From: Verrucomicrobiota bacterium | GTDB taxonomy: Bacteria; Verrucomicrobiota; Verrucomicrobiia; Limisphaerales; JADJPG01 | Assembly: GCA_016713365.1 (NCBI GenBank) | Contig: JADJPG010000024.1 | Location: forward strand, 33,688-97,687 | DNA: 64,000 nucleotides | Reading direction: 5' to 3' | Shown: piece by piece, positions 16,440-26,334 of the stretch | How positions within the stretch are numbered: position 1 is the stretch's first letter | How the letters are laid out: each line of letters starts with the position of its first letter | Notes under the pieces: generated by a model | What the model was told of the DNA's origin: nothing | The model's input: only the letters and a program-made list of their open reading frames with translations | Databases searched by the model: none | Program-made: the position numbers and the translations under genes

Positions 16440-17498
16440 TTGCTCGCGACGATTACGCTGGGGAACACCGCGGCGAACTCGGCGATCGTGGCGCTGGTGT
16501 TGTGGCCGGTGTTGCTGGGGCAATGGCCGGCGGAGTACACGCTCCCGGCGGTGGTGATTTTTATTTTGGTCGGGTGCGAAGTGTTGCCGAAGACGCTGGC
16601 GATTCGCGCGCCGGAGCCGTGGGCGCGGCGCGTGGCGCGTCCCATGTGGCTGGTGCGCGAGACGACGGGCTGGTTGCAGCAGTTCTTTCAGCGGTTCAAC
16701 GAGGTCTTGCTCGGCCTCCTGATCAAGACGGTGGCACGACCGTCAGCCTCGCATGAAGACGCGGAGTATCAGGAATTGGTGGAAATGGCGTTCCAGCAGG
16801 GAACGCTCGCGAAGTCCGAGAAGGAAATCATCCTGCAGATCGTCAACCTTGACCAGAAGACGGCCAAGGACGTGATGAAGCCGCGCTCGCGGATGGCGGC
16901 GATTTCCGACGAGCTGAGCGTGGAGGAAATGATTGCGGCGGCGCGAAAGTTCAAGCACCGGCGGCTGCCGATCTACGACGAAACGCCGGACACCATCGTG
17001 GGCGTGCTGAACACCCGGGCGTTGTTGCTGGACCCGACGGTGGATCTCGCGGAGGCGATCGAGTTTCCGTCGTTCGTGCCGGAGAGCATGAACTTGTTGC
17101 AACTGCTGAAGAGCCTCCAGCGGCAGCAGCGTGGGCTGGCGATTGTGGTGGATGAATTTGGCGGCACGGCCGGGTTGGTGACGCTGGAGGACATCATGGA
17201 GGAAGTGGTCGGCAGCATTCATGATGAAGCGGCGCCGACGGGGTTTGTTGTGGAACGGCTCGGGGAAGGTCGCTGGCGGGTGAGCGGCCGGATGCGCATC
17301 GATGATTTTCGGCGGGAGTATCCGGAACTGGGCGAGGTGCCGGAGGTCGACACGATGGGCGGCTTGATGGTTTCGATCGCGGAGGTGGTGCCGTCGATGG
17401 GCGACTCCGTAGTGTATCGAGGCCTGAAGCTGACGGCCCAATGGGTGGAAGAGCGGCGCGTGCGGGAGTTAATCGTGGAAACGGTGAAGAAGAAATGA
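16440..17498 (+). CDS. CNNM/CBS-domain (HlyC/CorC family) protein, N-terminus uncertain
   Basis: Integral membrane protein of the CNNM/CorC family, often linked to Mg2+ or Co2+ efflux. The open frame begins at a TTG and has only about two of the expected membrane helices of the DUF21 domain. A CBS pair follows (AKDVMKPRSRMAAISDE… and …LLKSLQRQQRGLAIVVDEFGGTAGLVTLEDIMEEVVG), then a CorC/HlyC C-terminal domain (GRWRVSGRMRIDDFRREYPELG…). The frame stays open back to a stop at 16386, giving LQLLERPSELLAT, which is typical family sequence, so the true N-terminus must lie upstream. An indel or truncation between ftsZ and 16440 is likely. Confidence 0.82.
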   Translation: MLATITLGNTAANSAIVALVLWPVLLGQWPAEYTLPAVVIFILVGCEVLPKTLAIRAPEPWARRVARPMWLVRETTGWLQQFFQRFNEVLLGLLIKTVARPSASHEDAEYQELVEMAFQQGTLAKSEKEIILQIVNLDQKTAKDVMKPRSRMAAISDELSVEEMIAAARKFKHRRLPIYDETPDTIVGVLNTRALLLDPTVDLAEAIEFPSFVPESMNLLQLLKSLQRQQRGLAIVVDEFGGTAGLVTLEDIMEEVVGSIHDEAAPTGFVVERLGEGRWRVSGRMRIDDFRREYPELGEVPEVDTMGGLMVSIAEVVPSMGDSVVYRGLKLTAQWVEERRVRELIVETVKKK

Positions 17499-17544
17499 AC
17501 ACGCGATTGATTTCACGACATTCGAGGTTGGAAGGAGGGAGCTC

Positions 17545-18528
17545 ATGAGCGGATCCTGGGTGGTGGTCTTCCTTGGTTGCGTAATGTTCTCGTTCTTTCT
17601 TTCCGGGATGGAAGCGGGGGTGTTCGCGCTCAGCCGGCTGCGCATCCGGCATTTGATGCGGGCGGGTAATCCGCGCGCGGGCGCCTTGCTGAGATATCTG
17701 GAGCGTCCTGAGAATTTTCTGTGGACGATTCTGGTGGGGAATACGCTGGCGAATGTCATGGTTTCCAGCATCGGTGTGATGTGGCTCTATGGCTGGCTGC
17801 GGCCGTGGCCGTGGCTTCTGATTCTCGCGCTCGTGGTGAGCGTTCTGTTGTTTTACGCCGTGTGCGAGCTGTTGCCGAAGATGCTTTTCCGTCATCACCC
17901 GAACCGCCTGTGTCTGGCGCTCGTCGTGCCTTTCCGCGTGGTGGACGTGGCGTTGCGACCGGTGGTGGTGCCCGTGGCGTCGCTGTCGCGTCTGCTCCTG
18001 AAGTGGACGGGCGGCAAGCGTTTTACCGGACATCTGTTCGGCAATCGGGATGAGCTGCGGCAGGTGATGCAGGATTCGGCGCAGGCGCTGACGACCGAGG
18101 AGCGCACGATGATCAATCGCGTGCTCGATTTGCAAAAGCTCACGGTGCGCGATGTCACGATTCCCATGGATCGAGTCGCCGCGGTGCCGGCGACGATGCC
18201 GTTGCCTGAGGTGATCGCGCTGGGCGGCGCCAAGGGTTTCAATCGACTGCCGGTGTGGCGCGAGGAAGGCGGTCGCCGCAAGATCGCCGGAATGATCAGT
18301 GTCTGGACGCTGCTCTGTTCCGAGGCGCTGGAGAAGACCCGGACGGCGGGGGAGTTCCTGAAACCGGCGCTGTATGTGGATGATTCGATGCGGCTGGAGG
18401 TGGCCTTGCGCCAGATGCAGCGGACGGGTCAGCGCCTGGCGATTGTGCTCGATCGCAATCAGGCGGAGCTGGGCGTGGTGAGTTTGCAGGATGTCTTGAA
18501 GGTCATCTTCGGAGAGGTAAAGCCGTAG
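17545..18528 (+). CDS. CNNM/CBS-domain membrane protein lacking the CorC_HlyC tail
   Basis: Second of three consecutive CNNM-type genes; 327 residues. The DUF21 membrane domain is complete (FSFFLSGMEAGVFALSRLRIRHL…NPRAGALLRYLERPENFLWTILVGNTLANV…). A CBS pair follows (LTVRDVTIPMDRVAAVPATMPLPEVIALGG… and QRLAIVLDRNQAELGVVSLQDVLKVIFGEV), and the protein ends there without the C-terminal CorC_HlyC domain found in its neighbours. A strong ribosome-binding site, GGAAGGAGG, precedes the ATG. Predicted divalent-cation transport or regulation (family knowledge); substrate unknown. Confidence 0.85.
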   Translation: MSGSWVVVFLGCVMFSFFLSGMEAGVFALSRLRIRHLMRAGNPRAGALLRYLERPENFLWTILVGNTLANVMVSSIGVMWLYGWLRPWPWLLILALVVSVLLFYAVCELLPKMLFRHHPNRLCLALVVPFRVVDVALRPVVVPVASLSRLLLKWTGGKRFTGHLFGNRDELRQVMQDSAQALTTEERTMINRVLDLQKLTVRDVTIPMDRVAAVPATMPLPEVIALGGAKGFNRLPVWREEGGRRKIAGMISVWTLLCSEALEKTRTAGEFLKPALYVDDSMRLEVALRQMQRTGQRLAIVLDRNQAELGVVSLQDVLKVIFGEVKP

Positions 18529-18529
18529 C

Positions 18530-19870
18530 ATGGACGGAAACGAAATCATAATTGTATCGCTCAAGCTGCTCCTCGTGCTGGTGCTGGTGCTGCTGAACGG
18601 GTTCTTCGTGGCGGCGGAGTTCGCGATCGTCAAGATTCGCGATACGCAGTTGATCGGACTCGTGGCGGCGGGCAATCGACGCGCGAAGATGGCGCGGTTG
18701 CTGTTATCGAATCTGGATGCGTCATTGAGCGCCACGCAGCTCGGGATCACTCTTGCAAGCCTCGGGCTGGGCTGGGTGGGCGAGCCGGTCTTTGCGTCGC
18801 TGCTGGCGCCGGCGATGGAGTGGCTCAATATCGAGTCCGCGCAGATGCGGCACACGATCTCCTTCGTGGTCGGCTTCTCGGTCATCACTTTTCTGCACAT
18901 TGTCGCGGGCGAGCTGGCACCGAAGTCCCTCGCGATCCAGAAGCCGCTGCCGACGACCATTTGGATCGCGTATCCGCTGCGCTGGTTTTATCTGGCGTCG
19001 TATCCGTTCAACTGGGCGTTGAACGGAACGTCGCTGTGGCTGCTGCGACGTTTCGGGCTGGAGGCGGTGAGCGAGGGTGAACTGATTCACTCGGAGGAGG
19101 AGCTCAGGCTGCTGTTCTCGGCGACGCAGAAGCACAGCGGCGGGACGTCGCTCGGGCGCGACATCGTGCTGAACGCGCTGGATTTGCGGCGTCGGGTGGT
19201 GCGCGAGGTGATGCGTCCGCGGCACGAGATTGTGATGCTGAACACCGAGTCGAGTATGACGGAATGTCTCGATGTGGCGGAGAAGACGCGCTTCTCAAGG
19301 TTCCCGTTGTGCGAGAACGGTGACATCGATCACTCGCTGGGAGTGGTGCATTTCAAGGATCTTTACGGGATGCGCCTGAAAGCGAAGTCGGGCGCGGAAC
19401 TGCGTTCCGTCGCGCGCAAGCTGGTTTACGTTCCCGAAACGGCGCGGCTAGAGCGGGTGTTGCAGATCTTCATGGAGCGCAAGCTGCACCTGGCGTTGGT
19501 GGTGGATGAATATGGCGGGACGGTGGGGTTGATCACGCTGGAGAATATTTTGGAAGAACTCGTCGGGCAGATTCAGGACGAGTTCGATCAGGAGAAGCCG
19601 CTGATTGTGAAAATCGGCGATGATATCTGGGAAGTGCAGGGCGCCTTGCCGGTGCATGATCTAGACGACATCACGGGAGTGTCGCTGGCTGAGGATGGGG
19701 CGACGACGGTGAGCGGCTGGGTGACGCAGAAGCTTGGAGGATTTCCGAAGGAGAGCGATGTGGTGCGGGTGGGCGCCTTCGAATTGCGTGTCGAAGAGAT
19801 GGAAGACACGCGGGTGTCGCGATTGAAACTGCGGCGGATCGATCCGGCTCCGGTTGCGACCGATCACTGA
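18530..19870 (+). CDS. CNNM/CBS/CorC_HlyC-domain membrane protein, full length
   Basis: Third gene of the run, 446 residues, beginning one base after the previous stop. All family parts are present: DUF21 with three or more helices (VLVLLNGFFVAAEFAIVKIRDTQL…, SLGLGWVGEPVFASLL…, ISFVVGFSVITFLHIVAGELAPKSLAI), CBS1 (VVREVMRPRHEIVMLNTESSM…), CBS2 (KLHLALVVDEYGGTVGLITLENILEELVGQIQDEFD) and the CorC_HlyC domain (DDIWEVQGALPVHDLDDITG…). The tight spacing with 17545-18528 implies one transcript and perhaps a heteromeric membrane complex (inference). Confidence 0.9.
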   Translation: MDGNEIIIVSLKLLLVLVLVLLNGFFVAAEFAIVKIRDTQLIGLVAAGNRRAKMARLLLSNLDASLSATQLGITLASLGLGWVGEPVFASLLAPAMEWLNIESAQMRHTISFVVGFSVITFLHIVAGELAPKSLAIQKPLPTTIWIAYPLRWFYLASYPFNWALNGTSLWLLRRFGLEAVSEGELIHSEEELRLLFSATQKHSGGTSLGRDIVLNALDLRRRVVREVMRPRHEIVMLNTESSMTECLDVAEKTRFSRFPLCENGDIDHSLGVVHFKDLYGMRLKAKSGAELRSVARKLVYVPETARLERVLQIFMERKLHLALVVDEYGGTVGLITLENILEELVGQIQDEFDQEKPLIVKIGDDIWEVQGALPVHDLDDITGVSLAEDGATTVSGWVTQKLGGFPKESDVVRVGAFELRVEEMEDTRVSRLKLRRIDPAPVATDH

Positions 19871-19903
19871 TCGCCGATCACCCGGCGATCGAGCGGCGGG
19901 CCG

Positions 19904-20368
19904 TTATTGGGCGACTTCGAGGGCGACGGTTCGGAAGTTGGTTTGGGAATGAATCTTCCCGGCTTCGATCATGAGGACGTATTCCACTTCAGGCAGGAGC
20001 GGTTCGGGTCGCATGCGGGCCACGGCGGCTTTCATGCCCTTGATGGGATAGCCGTAGACGAAGCCTTTGGTCGGGACGGAGTTCGACTCGGAGACGAGGT
20101 GCCAAAGGGCGGTGGGATGTTTGTTGGTGGCGAGATCCTCAGCGGAGACGACCTTCACCGTCGTGAGGTCGTATTTTCCATTGAACGTAAAGGAGACCGG
20201 GTAAACTCGCGGCTGATCGCTGTTCTTCGGCAACGGCGCTGCGCGGCCGGGGCGGACGGTGGCGATGATTTGAATAGTCTCTTTGTGGAACAAGTCGGTG
20301 AATGCGTAAACGTAGATGGCCGCCAAAACCACCGCGACCACCGAGAGTGTAATCCCATTCTTTGTCAT
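19904..20368 (-). CDS. Small membrane-anchored hypothetical protein
   Basis: 154 residues; one N-terminal hydrophobic helix (LSVVAVVLAAIYVYAFTDLF) followed by a soluble, probably periplasmic, domain (…IQIIATVRPGRAAPLP…VYPVSFTFNGKYDLTTVKVVSAEDLATNKHPTALWHLVSESNSVPTKGFVYG…). I cannot name a family. It converges with the CNNM operon and diverges from the pseudopilin gene, so it has its own promoter. It resembles small secreted proteins seen beside pseudopilin genes in this phylum, but that is only an impression. Confidence 0.75.
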   Translation of the reverse strand: MTKNGITLSVVAVVLAAIYVYAFTDLFHKETIQIIATVRPGRAAPLPKNSDQPRVYPVSFTFNGKYDLTTVKVVSAEDLATNKHPTALWHLVSESNSVPTKGFVYGYPIKGMKAAVARMRPEPLLPEVEYVLMIEAGKIHSQTNFRTVALEVAQ

Positions 20369-20499
20369 ACCAGTGTTATGTGGACGCGGTCAGTGACCGA
20401 TTATTCGAGCAGCGCATGTAAAAAGGCTGGCGGCCATTGTCTGAGTGCCAACCAGCGGAAGGACTCTGCGCGAAAGATCGACGGGACGAAAGTCAAAGT

Positions 20500-21261
20500 A
20501 TGAAAATAACATTTCCAGTTCGAGCCCGACGCCGGTTCTGTCCGCGAGGCTTTACCTTGATCGAATTGCTGGTGGTGATCGCGATCATCGCGATTCTTGC
20601 CGGCATGCTCCTGCCAGCCCTGGGCAAGGCGAAGGAGTCCGGCAAACGGATCGCGTGTGCGAACAACATGCGCCAGCTCGGCCTGGCTGCGCAGATGTTT
20701 CCAGACGATCACGACGGAAAGTTTCCGCTATATGAGCTCGGCGTGGACCCGGGCGCGTGGCCAAACCAGCTTTACGATTACTACAAGAACCCCAAGGTTC
20801 TTGTTTGCCCGAGCGACGCTCTTAATCCCGCCACCGGCGGAACAAATCCGAACCACGTCGCGGATGTCTCGCCGCGCAGCTACATCATCAATGGGTGGAA
20901 TGACTATTTTCAGCAGGAGGCGGAGAAGGCCGGGCGCGCGTTCAACATTGGGGAGCTTCGTGGTAAAGCAATGCTCGAAAGTGGAATCCAGTTCCCAAGC
21001 GAAACCGTGATGTTTGGCGAGAAGGTCACGGAGTCGCCGCATTTCTACATGGATTTCCTGGAGTCCTCGACGACGTCGCTCGCGGGAAACTTGTTTGATG
21101 AGGTGGAGCACGGCAGGCATGCCCGGCAGGGGAATGGCTCCGGCGGATCCAATCACACCTTTGCAGATGGAAGCGTTCGCTACGTTCGCTTTTGGGGAGC
21201 ATTGAGCCCGGTCAATCTTTGGGGCGTCACACCCGCATGGCGTCAGAACGTCGTGAATTGA
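20500..21261 (+). CDS. Type II secretion/pseudopilin-like protein with prepilin cleavage motif
   Basis: 253 residues starting at ATG 20500. A basic leader ends in RGFTLIELLVVIAIIAILAGMLLPAL, the classical class-III signal: cleavage after Gly, methylation of Phe, Glu at position +5. CANNMRQLGLAAQMFPDDHDGKFP follows, and near the C-terminus NHTFADGSVRYVRFWG, a motif shared by the large Verrucomicrobial/Planctomycete families of such proteins (compare the H-x9-DG group). It is monocistronic and closed by a terminator. Many paralogues exist in these phyla; most are thought to be extracellular or pseudopilus-associated, without a proven function. Confidence 0.88.
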   Translation: MKITFPVRARRRFCPRGFTLIELLVVIAIIAILAGMLLPALGKAKESGKRIACANNMRQLGLAAQMFPDDHDGKFPLYELGVDPGAWPNQLYDYYKNPKVLVCPSDALNPATGGTNPNHVADVSPRSYIINGWNDYFQQEAEKAGRAFNIGELRGKAMLESGIQFPSETVMFGEKVTESPHFYMDFLESSTTSLAGNLFDEVEHGRHARQGNGSGGSNHTFADGSVRYVRFWGALSPVNLWGVTPAWRQNVVN

Positions 21262-21290
21262 AGCGCCACGGTAATTTGGTTCATGGAACA

Positions 21291-21319
21291 GACCGCCCCC
21301 ACGGCGGTCTTTTTCTTTC
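21291..21319 (+). terminator. Rho-independent terminator after the pseudopilin gene
   Basis: Stem GACCGCC (21291-21297) with GGCGGTC (21303-21309), loop CCCAC, then TTTTTCTTTC. It is 29 bases after the stop codon. Confidence 0.88.
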
Positions 21320-21370
21320 CCGGGCTTAGTGCGGTGGAATTCCCGCGTGACCGATTGTGATGGGATTGAA

Positions 21371-23325
21371 CTACGGCGAGACGAGCCGGGTCTGCAGGCG
21401 GAGAAAGCCGCTCATTCCGGTGGAGCCGACGCGAACGCGTCGCAGGCGCGGCGTGTTCGTGAGAATCGTGACAGAGGCGGCGGACCAGTTCGCGGGAGAA
21501 GGTTCGGGAGAGCTCTCGATTTCGTAGACCACGTCTTTGACCCCTGGCGCCTTCTTGATGGTGACGATCAGTTCGCCTTCCTCATACGAAGCTTGCGCCG
21601 GCACGGCGACAGCCGAGAGCGGATTCGTTCCGCTCGCATACTCAGTGAGGTTCTCCCAGGCGTCGGCATCGGGATCGTCAGTTGGATCTCCGTCCGGCGA
21701 ACCGGGAGTAAAATTTCTGGCGCGCCACGTGTCGTAGTTCTCTCGAATTGCAGAGTAAGGCAGCACGGGAATGTCGGAATCGACGGACGGCGGGTTGGTG
21801 GGCGTGTTGCCAACGCTCTGCACGTGACCGAGCCGGTGGTATCCCGTGGACGGTTCCCAGATGCTGCCCAGCGAGGCGCCGCTGTTGTTCAGTGCGGTCG
21901 AGTTCGCGAGGCGAATCGAATAATGGCCAGGCCGTAGAGCGACGGCGCGGGATCGGGAAGATGAAGCAGGCATTCGTAGCCGCCAGCGGGGAGATTGGTC
22001 GGGAGAGACAGAGACGCGAGGAGCAGATGATTCGTTCCTGGCAGCCAGCGACGGGCGTCGTTGTCGCGGGAAAGTTCGGCGAAGAACCTTTGTCCGCTGT
22101 TCGTGTGGCGAAGGATGAGTTCCAGCCCACGCGGATTGAACGGGGCGGCGTAGCCGGTATTGCGCAGTTCCAACCGCAGCGGGATCGACTGGCCCGGCTG
22201 CACGTCGGGGGGAAGGACGCTCTCGATCAATTCGAGCCGGTAGCCGAGCCGGCGCTTGATGTCTTCCATGCAACCTTGCGCGACCCAGTCGTCGTTCACG
22301 TTCGCGTTGTAACCCTGGTTCAGGAACGAGTAGTGGAAGAGCCCGAGATCGCCGTCCGCGCGACCGCCGTTGGCCGAGCAATTGTCGGCGGGCGCATTCT
22401 CGACGCAAGTTTCGCCACCCATGACCGTGAAGCGGGTGGCTTGCGCCATGTAGTTGCGAAGCTGCGCGGTGTCCTGTGAATCGGTCGCACCGTCGTAATC
22501 GCTGAACGTGCCGGCGTCCGTGGCGTCGGCGAGGAAACAGTCGTTGTGCAGACCGAGCCGCGCGGCGGCGCTGCCGTCGAAGAGTATGGACGTGGAGTTG
22601 TCGTTCGTGCTGGTGGAAGCGGTGGGGCCGTAGAGGAACTTCTGCCGTTGCTGCGGCACGCGCAGTTGGACCATTCGTTCCCTCGGAAGTGCATTGAGCA
22701 GCGCTTGGATTACGTCCGATCGATCCCGCCAGTTCTGAGCGGTAAACGTCTGCCCGGCGGTGGAAAAGACGTCTGTGTAGTAGCCTTCGCCCCACGCGCC
22801 GATGAAGCCCTGCTGGAGCACGGCGATGACGTCGCGATTGTTGCGGAGCACTGGCGCGAGTTGCCCGATGTGTTCCAGGATGCGGGCCTTGGTCGGTTCC
22901 GGGAACGGACGGTTCGGAGATTGAAAGTATGCGAAGCGGACGATGGCCTTCGCACCTTGATTGCGAATCGACGCGAAGTCAGCGTCGATGGTGTTGAGGT
23001 GGTTGGAGGAGATTGGCGCGTTGGTAAAGAGGTCGAGGTAGAACACGCGCAGCAGGAGCGAAATCCGGGCGACGTAGGCGTTGTTTGGATCGCGGGAACC
23101 GTTGATGCGCAGATTCGCGAGGTTCGCCGGCACCGGGGAAGGTGCGCTGGCCCGCGTTTCGGTGTGGAGATAAAAACCGCGCTCGGGATTCGCGAAGTCT
23201 TCCGCCGACACTGTGTAAGTGTTGGTCACGAAGGTTTGCCCTTGGCTGCTCGCCGCTCCCAGCGCGATTGCGAGGCAGAGCAGGGCGTGGATGAATTGAG
23301 TGTGGTATTCGAGAGTGCTTCGCAT
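21371..23325 (-). CDS. Secreted DUF4874/DUF4832 protein, frameshifted near its 3' part
   Basis: Secreted protein of about 651 residues. The signal peptide (LLCLAIALGAASSQGQ) is followed by a DUF4874-type TIM-barrel-like domain (NPERGFYLHTETRA…ISLLLRVFYLDLFTNAPIS…GAKAIVRFAYFQ…) and DUF4832 (…LFHYSFLNQGYNANVNDDWVAQGCMEDIKRRLGYRLELIES…). The frame breaks at 21932-21933: adding one G on the coding strand gives DPAPSLYGPGHYSIRLAN, the expected family sequence. The tail has a Ca-binding thrombospondin-3-like segment (DPTDDPDADAWENLTEYASGTNPLSA) and a terminal module ending in FLRLQTRLVSP. DUF4832 proteins are presumed carbohydrate-active, but the substrate is unknown. Confidence 0.82.
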
Positions 23326-23467
23326 TCGGAGCCGAACGCCACCTTAGCTGTGTGATTGGTCGGTCACAAGCGATCCGCCACGGATATTTTTGCGACTGGC
23401 CGAACGCCGGACATTGCTGCAGTCTGAAAATCGGAATTCAGTTCGAAGCTCAACCACAGGTTCAACT

Positions 23468-26143
23468 ATGAAAACACTCCGACTCCAGTATCGCATGCTC
23501 GCTGCGTTTCTCTTCGCGAGCCTCGCCGTCGCCGCGCAGGCCGGGACGTTCAAGCGCATCTCCATCGATGGTTCGTTCAGCGATTGGGCCGGCGTGCCAG
23601 TCGCCTACAATGACGCGTCGGAAACCACCGCGGGCGCTGACTTCCGCCGGGTCTACCTGGCGAATGACGATCTATATCTTTACATTCGGGTCACGCTTTA
23701 CGCGCAGGACTCTCCATTCACTTCGCGCAACAACATCTTCATCGACGCGGACGACAATTCCGGAACCGGTTTTCATCCGCTGGGGCTGGCTGGGTTCGGT
23801 TCGGAGATGCTGATTCAAAGTGGCGCTGGCTATCAGGAAAAGGGTGGTGGCTTCAACGAAGGCCCGATCAACGGCCTGGATTGGGCGGCGTCTCCTGCGG
23901 AGAACGCCACGGACTTCGAGATTCGCATTTCCCGTGGCGCAACGTACGCGAGTGATGGCCTGCCGGTTTTCGCCAGCGAGGCGATCGCGATTCTGCTCGA
24001 AGCGGAGAACACGAGCTTTGTGGCGGTCGATCTCGCGCCCGACAGCGGGGATCGTTTGTCCTACACGTTCGCAGCACCGCCGGAACCGTTCTTGGGCCGG
24101 AGCGAACTGCTGTCGCTTGCGGGCTCCATCTGGCGAGTGAATGCTTCCGGTGATGATCTGGGAACGGGCTGGCTCGATGCGGACTACGACGACACTCAGG
24201 ACGGCTGGACTTCGGGCGGAGGATTGTTTGGATTCAGCGGGAACGCGGCAGTTTATCCGGCGGCCATCGTCACACCGCTCGCCACAGGGCGGACCACCTA
24301 CTACTTCCGCGCTCGCTTCAACTGGCCGAACGATCCCGCGGGAGTCGTGCTGGTGGCCTCGAATTATCTGAGCGACGGTGCGGTGGTGTATCTGAACGGC
24401 ATCGAAGCCAAACGCCTGCGTCTCCCATCCGGCGAGGTGGCGTTCAACACGGTGGCAACGGGCGGGCCGGCGCTGAAAGGGCAGGCGGAACTCGTCGGCT
24501 TGTCGGCTTCGTCGTTGCTCATCGGAGATAACGTGATCGCAGTCGAGGCGCATCAGAGCGCCGGGGACAATACCGATCTCGTGTTCGGTCTGTCGCTCAC
24601 CGCCGCGTCGCAGTTTCCGGTCATCTTCACCGACGCCACCCAACCTGCCGATCGCACTGTGGTCGCGGGCCAGTCCACGACCTTCGCGGCGGAGCTCGTC
24701 GGTTCCGCGCCGCTTTCGTATCAATGGTACAAAGGAAGTGAGCCCATCGCCGGCGCGACGGGCGCCACCTTGACGATCTCTCCCGTGCTCGCCGCAGATG
24801 CCGGAACGTATCAACTTAAGGTTGGCAATCCCGTCTCTACGGACGTCGCGAGCCGCGCGGCGGTGCTCAACGTCATTAGCACGCCGGTGACGATTACTGA
24901 CGCCTCCCAGCCGGCCGATCAAACGGTGATCGAAGGCGGGCCGGTCACGTTCACCGTTTCTGCCGCTGGCTCCGCTCCGTTGACCTACCAATGGTTCAAG
25001 GGAACCGATCCGATTCCCGGCGCGACCGGGGCGACGTATTCCATTTCCAGTGCCCGCGTGAGCGATGCTGGTGATTACCGCGTGACGGTGAGCAATCCCT
25101 TGCCGTCGTCCGCCACCAGTCGTGCAGCCCGATTGAGCGTGACGGCCGACCGGCTTCCGCCTGCCGTGGTGAACGTGGTGGGCAGCGTAAACCGGATCGT
25201 GATCACCTTTTCTGAACCAGTGGAAGAGACGTCCGCTTCGGTTCCGGGGAATTTCAACGTCAGCGGCGGCGTGAACGTAACGGCGGCGACGCGGAGTTCT
25301 GAGAATCCCGCCGAAGTCACGCTGACCACGAGCGCCCAGGCGTTCGGCACGTTGCACTGCGTCGCAGTGAACAACGTTCGTGACTTGTTCAACAACGTTG
25401 TCACTTCCGGCTCTTCGGCGCCGTTTGTCTCCACGATTCTGATCGATGGCTCGTTCGATGATTGGAGCGAAGTGCCGCTGGCGCACGCGGACGGTATCGA
25501 TCTGCCGACGGCCAGCGACTACCAGAACATCTTCATCACGAATGACGCCTCGCACATTTTCATCCGCGTCTCACTGTACGCGGCGAGTGACCTTGCCATC
25601 TTTTACAACAACATCTTTGTCGATGGAGACAACGCCAGCACCGGTTACAGCTTTCGTCTGGGTTCGGAGATGTTGATTCAAGGCGGCTCCGGCTATCAGC
25701 AGAAGAATGGCGGCTTCAACGAAGGCGGAATCAACGGGCTCGACTGGGCCATTCAACCGGCCGGCGTCGGCACTGACTTTGAATTCCGCATCTCCCGCAG
25801 CGCGACGTTTGCGAACGACGGCCTCCCGGTCTTCACTTCTCCGACCATCGGTCTTGTCTTTGACGCCGAGAGCACGAGCTTTCAAACCGTGGATACGGCT
25901 CCAGATTCCGGCGCGCTGCTCTACACGCTGTTCGACGCGCCGTCGGCCGCGTTGGGACGGCTCAGCTTCGAGACCGATCCGTTCGGCCAGTTGAGCGTCA
26001 CCTGGTCTGGTCCTGGCGTGCTGCAATCCCGATCTTCGCTCACCAGTGGCCAGTGGGAAACGATCTGGGATCTCGCTCCGCCCTTTGTGATCGGCGAGGC
26101 GACCGGCCAGCAGTTCTACCGGCTGTTCGTGCCGTGCGAGTGA
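23468..26143 (+). CDS. Secreted protein: duplicated CBM9-like domain and two Ig-like domains
   Basis: 891 residues with a signal peptide (LAAFLFASLAVAAQA) from ATG 23468. A DOMON/CBM9-like domain at about 29-220 (IDGSFSDWAGVPVAYND…) is repeated near the C-terminus at about 657-840 (IDGSFDDWSEVPLAHAD…), with long near-identical stretches around GSEMLIQ and GGFNEG-INGLDW. Between them lie a beta-sandwich (YYFRARFNWPND…VVYLNGIEAKRLRLPSG), two Ig-like domains (PLSYQWYKGSEPIAGATGA… and PLTYQWFKGTDPIPGATGA…) and a bacterial Ig/SLH-like domain (VVNVVGSVNRIVITFSEPVEE). It ends in a module closing with FYRLFVPCE, also seen in other secreted proteins here. Probably surface glycan binding. Confidence 0.85.
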   Translation: MKTLRLQYRMLAAFLFASLAVAAQAGTFKRISIDGSFSDWAGVPVAYNDASETTAGADFRRVYLANDDLYLYIRVTLYAQDSPFTSRNNIFIDADDNSGTGFHPLGLAGFGSEMLIQSGAGYQEKGGGFNEGPINGLDWAASPAENATDFEIRISRGATYASDGLPVFASEAIAILLEAENTSFVAVDLAPDSGDRLSYTFAAPPEPFLGRSELLSLAGSIWRVNASGDDLGTGWLDADYDDTQDGWTSGGGLFGFSGNAAVYPAAIVTPLATGRTTYYFRARFNWPNDPAGVVLVASNYLSDGAVVYLNGIEAKRLRLPSGEVAFNTVATGGPALKGQAELVGLSASSLLIGDNVIAVEAHQSAGDNTDLVFGLSLTAASQFPVIFTDATQPADRTVVAGQSTTFAAELVGSAPLSYQWYKGSEPIAGATGATLTISPVLAADAGTYQLKVGNPVSTDVASRAAVLNVISTPVTITDASQPADQTVIEGGPVTFTVSAAGSAPLTYQWFKGTDPIPGATGATYSISSARVSDAGDYRVTVSNPLPSSATSRAARLSVTADRLPPAVVNVVGSVNRIVITFSEPVEETSASVPGNFNVSGGVNVTAATRSSENPAEVTLTTSAQAFGTLHCVAVNNVRDLFNNVVTSGSSAPFVSTILIDGSFDDWSEVPLAHADGIDLPTASDYQNIFITNDASHIFIRVSLYAASDLAIFYNNIFVDGDNASTGYSFRLGSEMLIQGGSGYQQKNGGFNEGGINGLDWAIQPAGVGTDFEFRISRSATFANDGLPVFTSPTIGLVFDAESTSFQTVDTAPDSGALLYTLFDAPSAALGRLSFETDPFGQLSVTWSGPGVLQSRSSLTSGQWETIWDLAPPFVIGEATGQQFYRLFVPCE

Positions 26144-26174
26144 TCTGAAAGCTTGGCAGCCCGCTTGTCGAATC

Positions 26175-26204
26175 GGACCGCCCGCGTGGCAGTCCTTTTC
26201 TTTT
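26175..26204 (+). terminator. Rho-independent terminator
   Basis: Stem GGACCGCC (26175-26182) with GGCAGTCC (26188-26195), one mismatch, then TTTTCTTTTC. It closes the CBM9/Ig gene. Confidence 0.75.
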
Positions 26205-26334
26205 CGGCCCTTGATGATGATTGCCGCGCCGCGTTGGAGGTGCGTGAACCGGCAGGGGATTGCGGGAAATATCCCGTGGCAGACCCGGAAAATACGTGTA
26301 GGTATCATCCCGTTTTCCGAACCGAACTCCCGAA

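Noticed and set aside
20437..20499. Longer start for the pseudopilin gene at a TTG
   Set aside because: Leader peptide would be far too long; ATG 20500 gives a normal prepilin leader.
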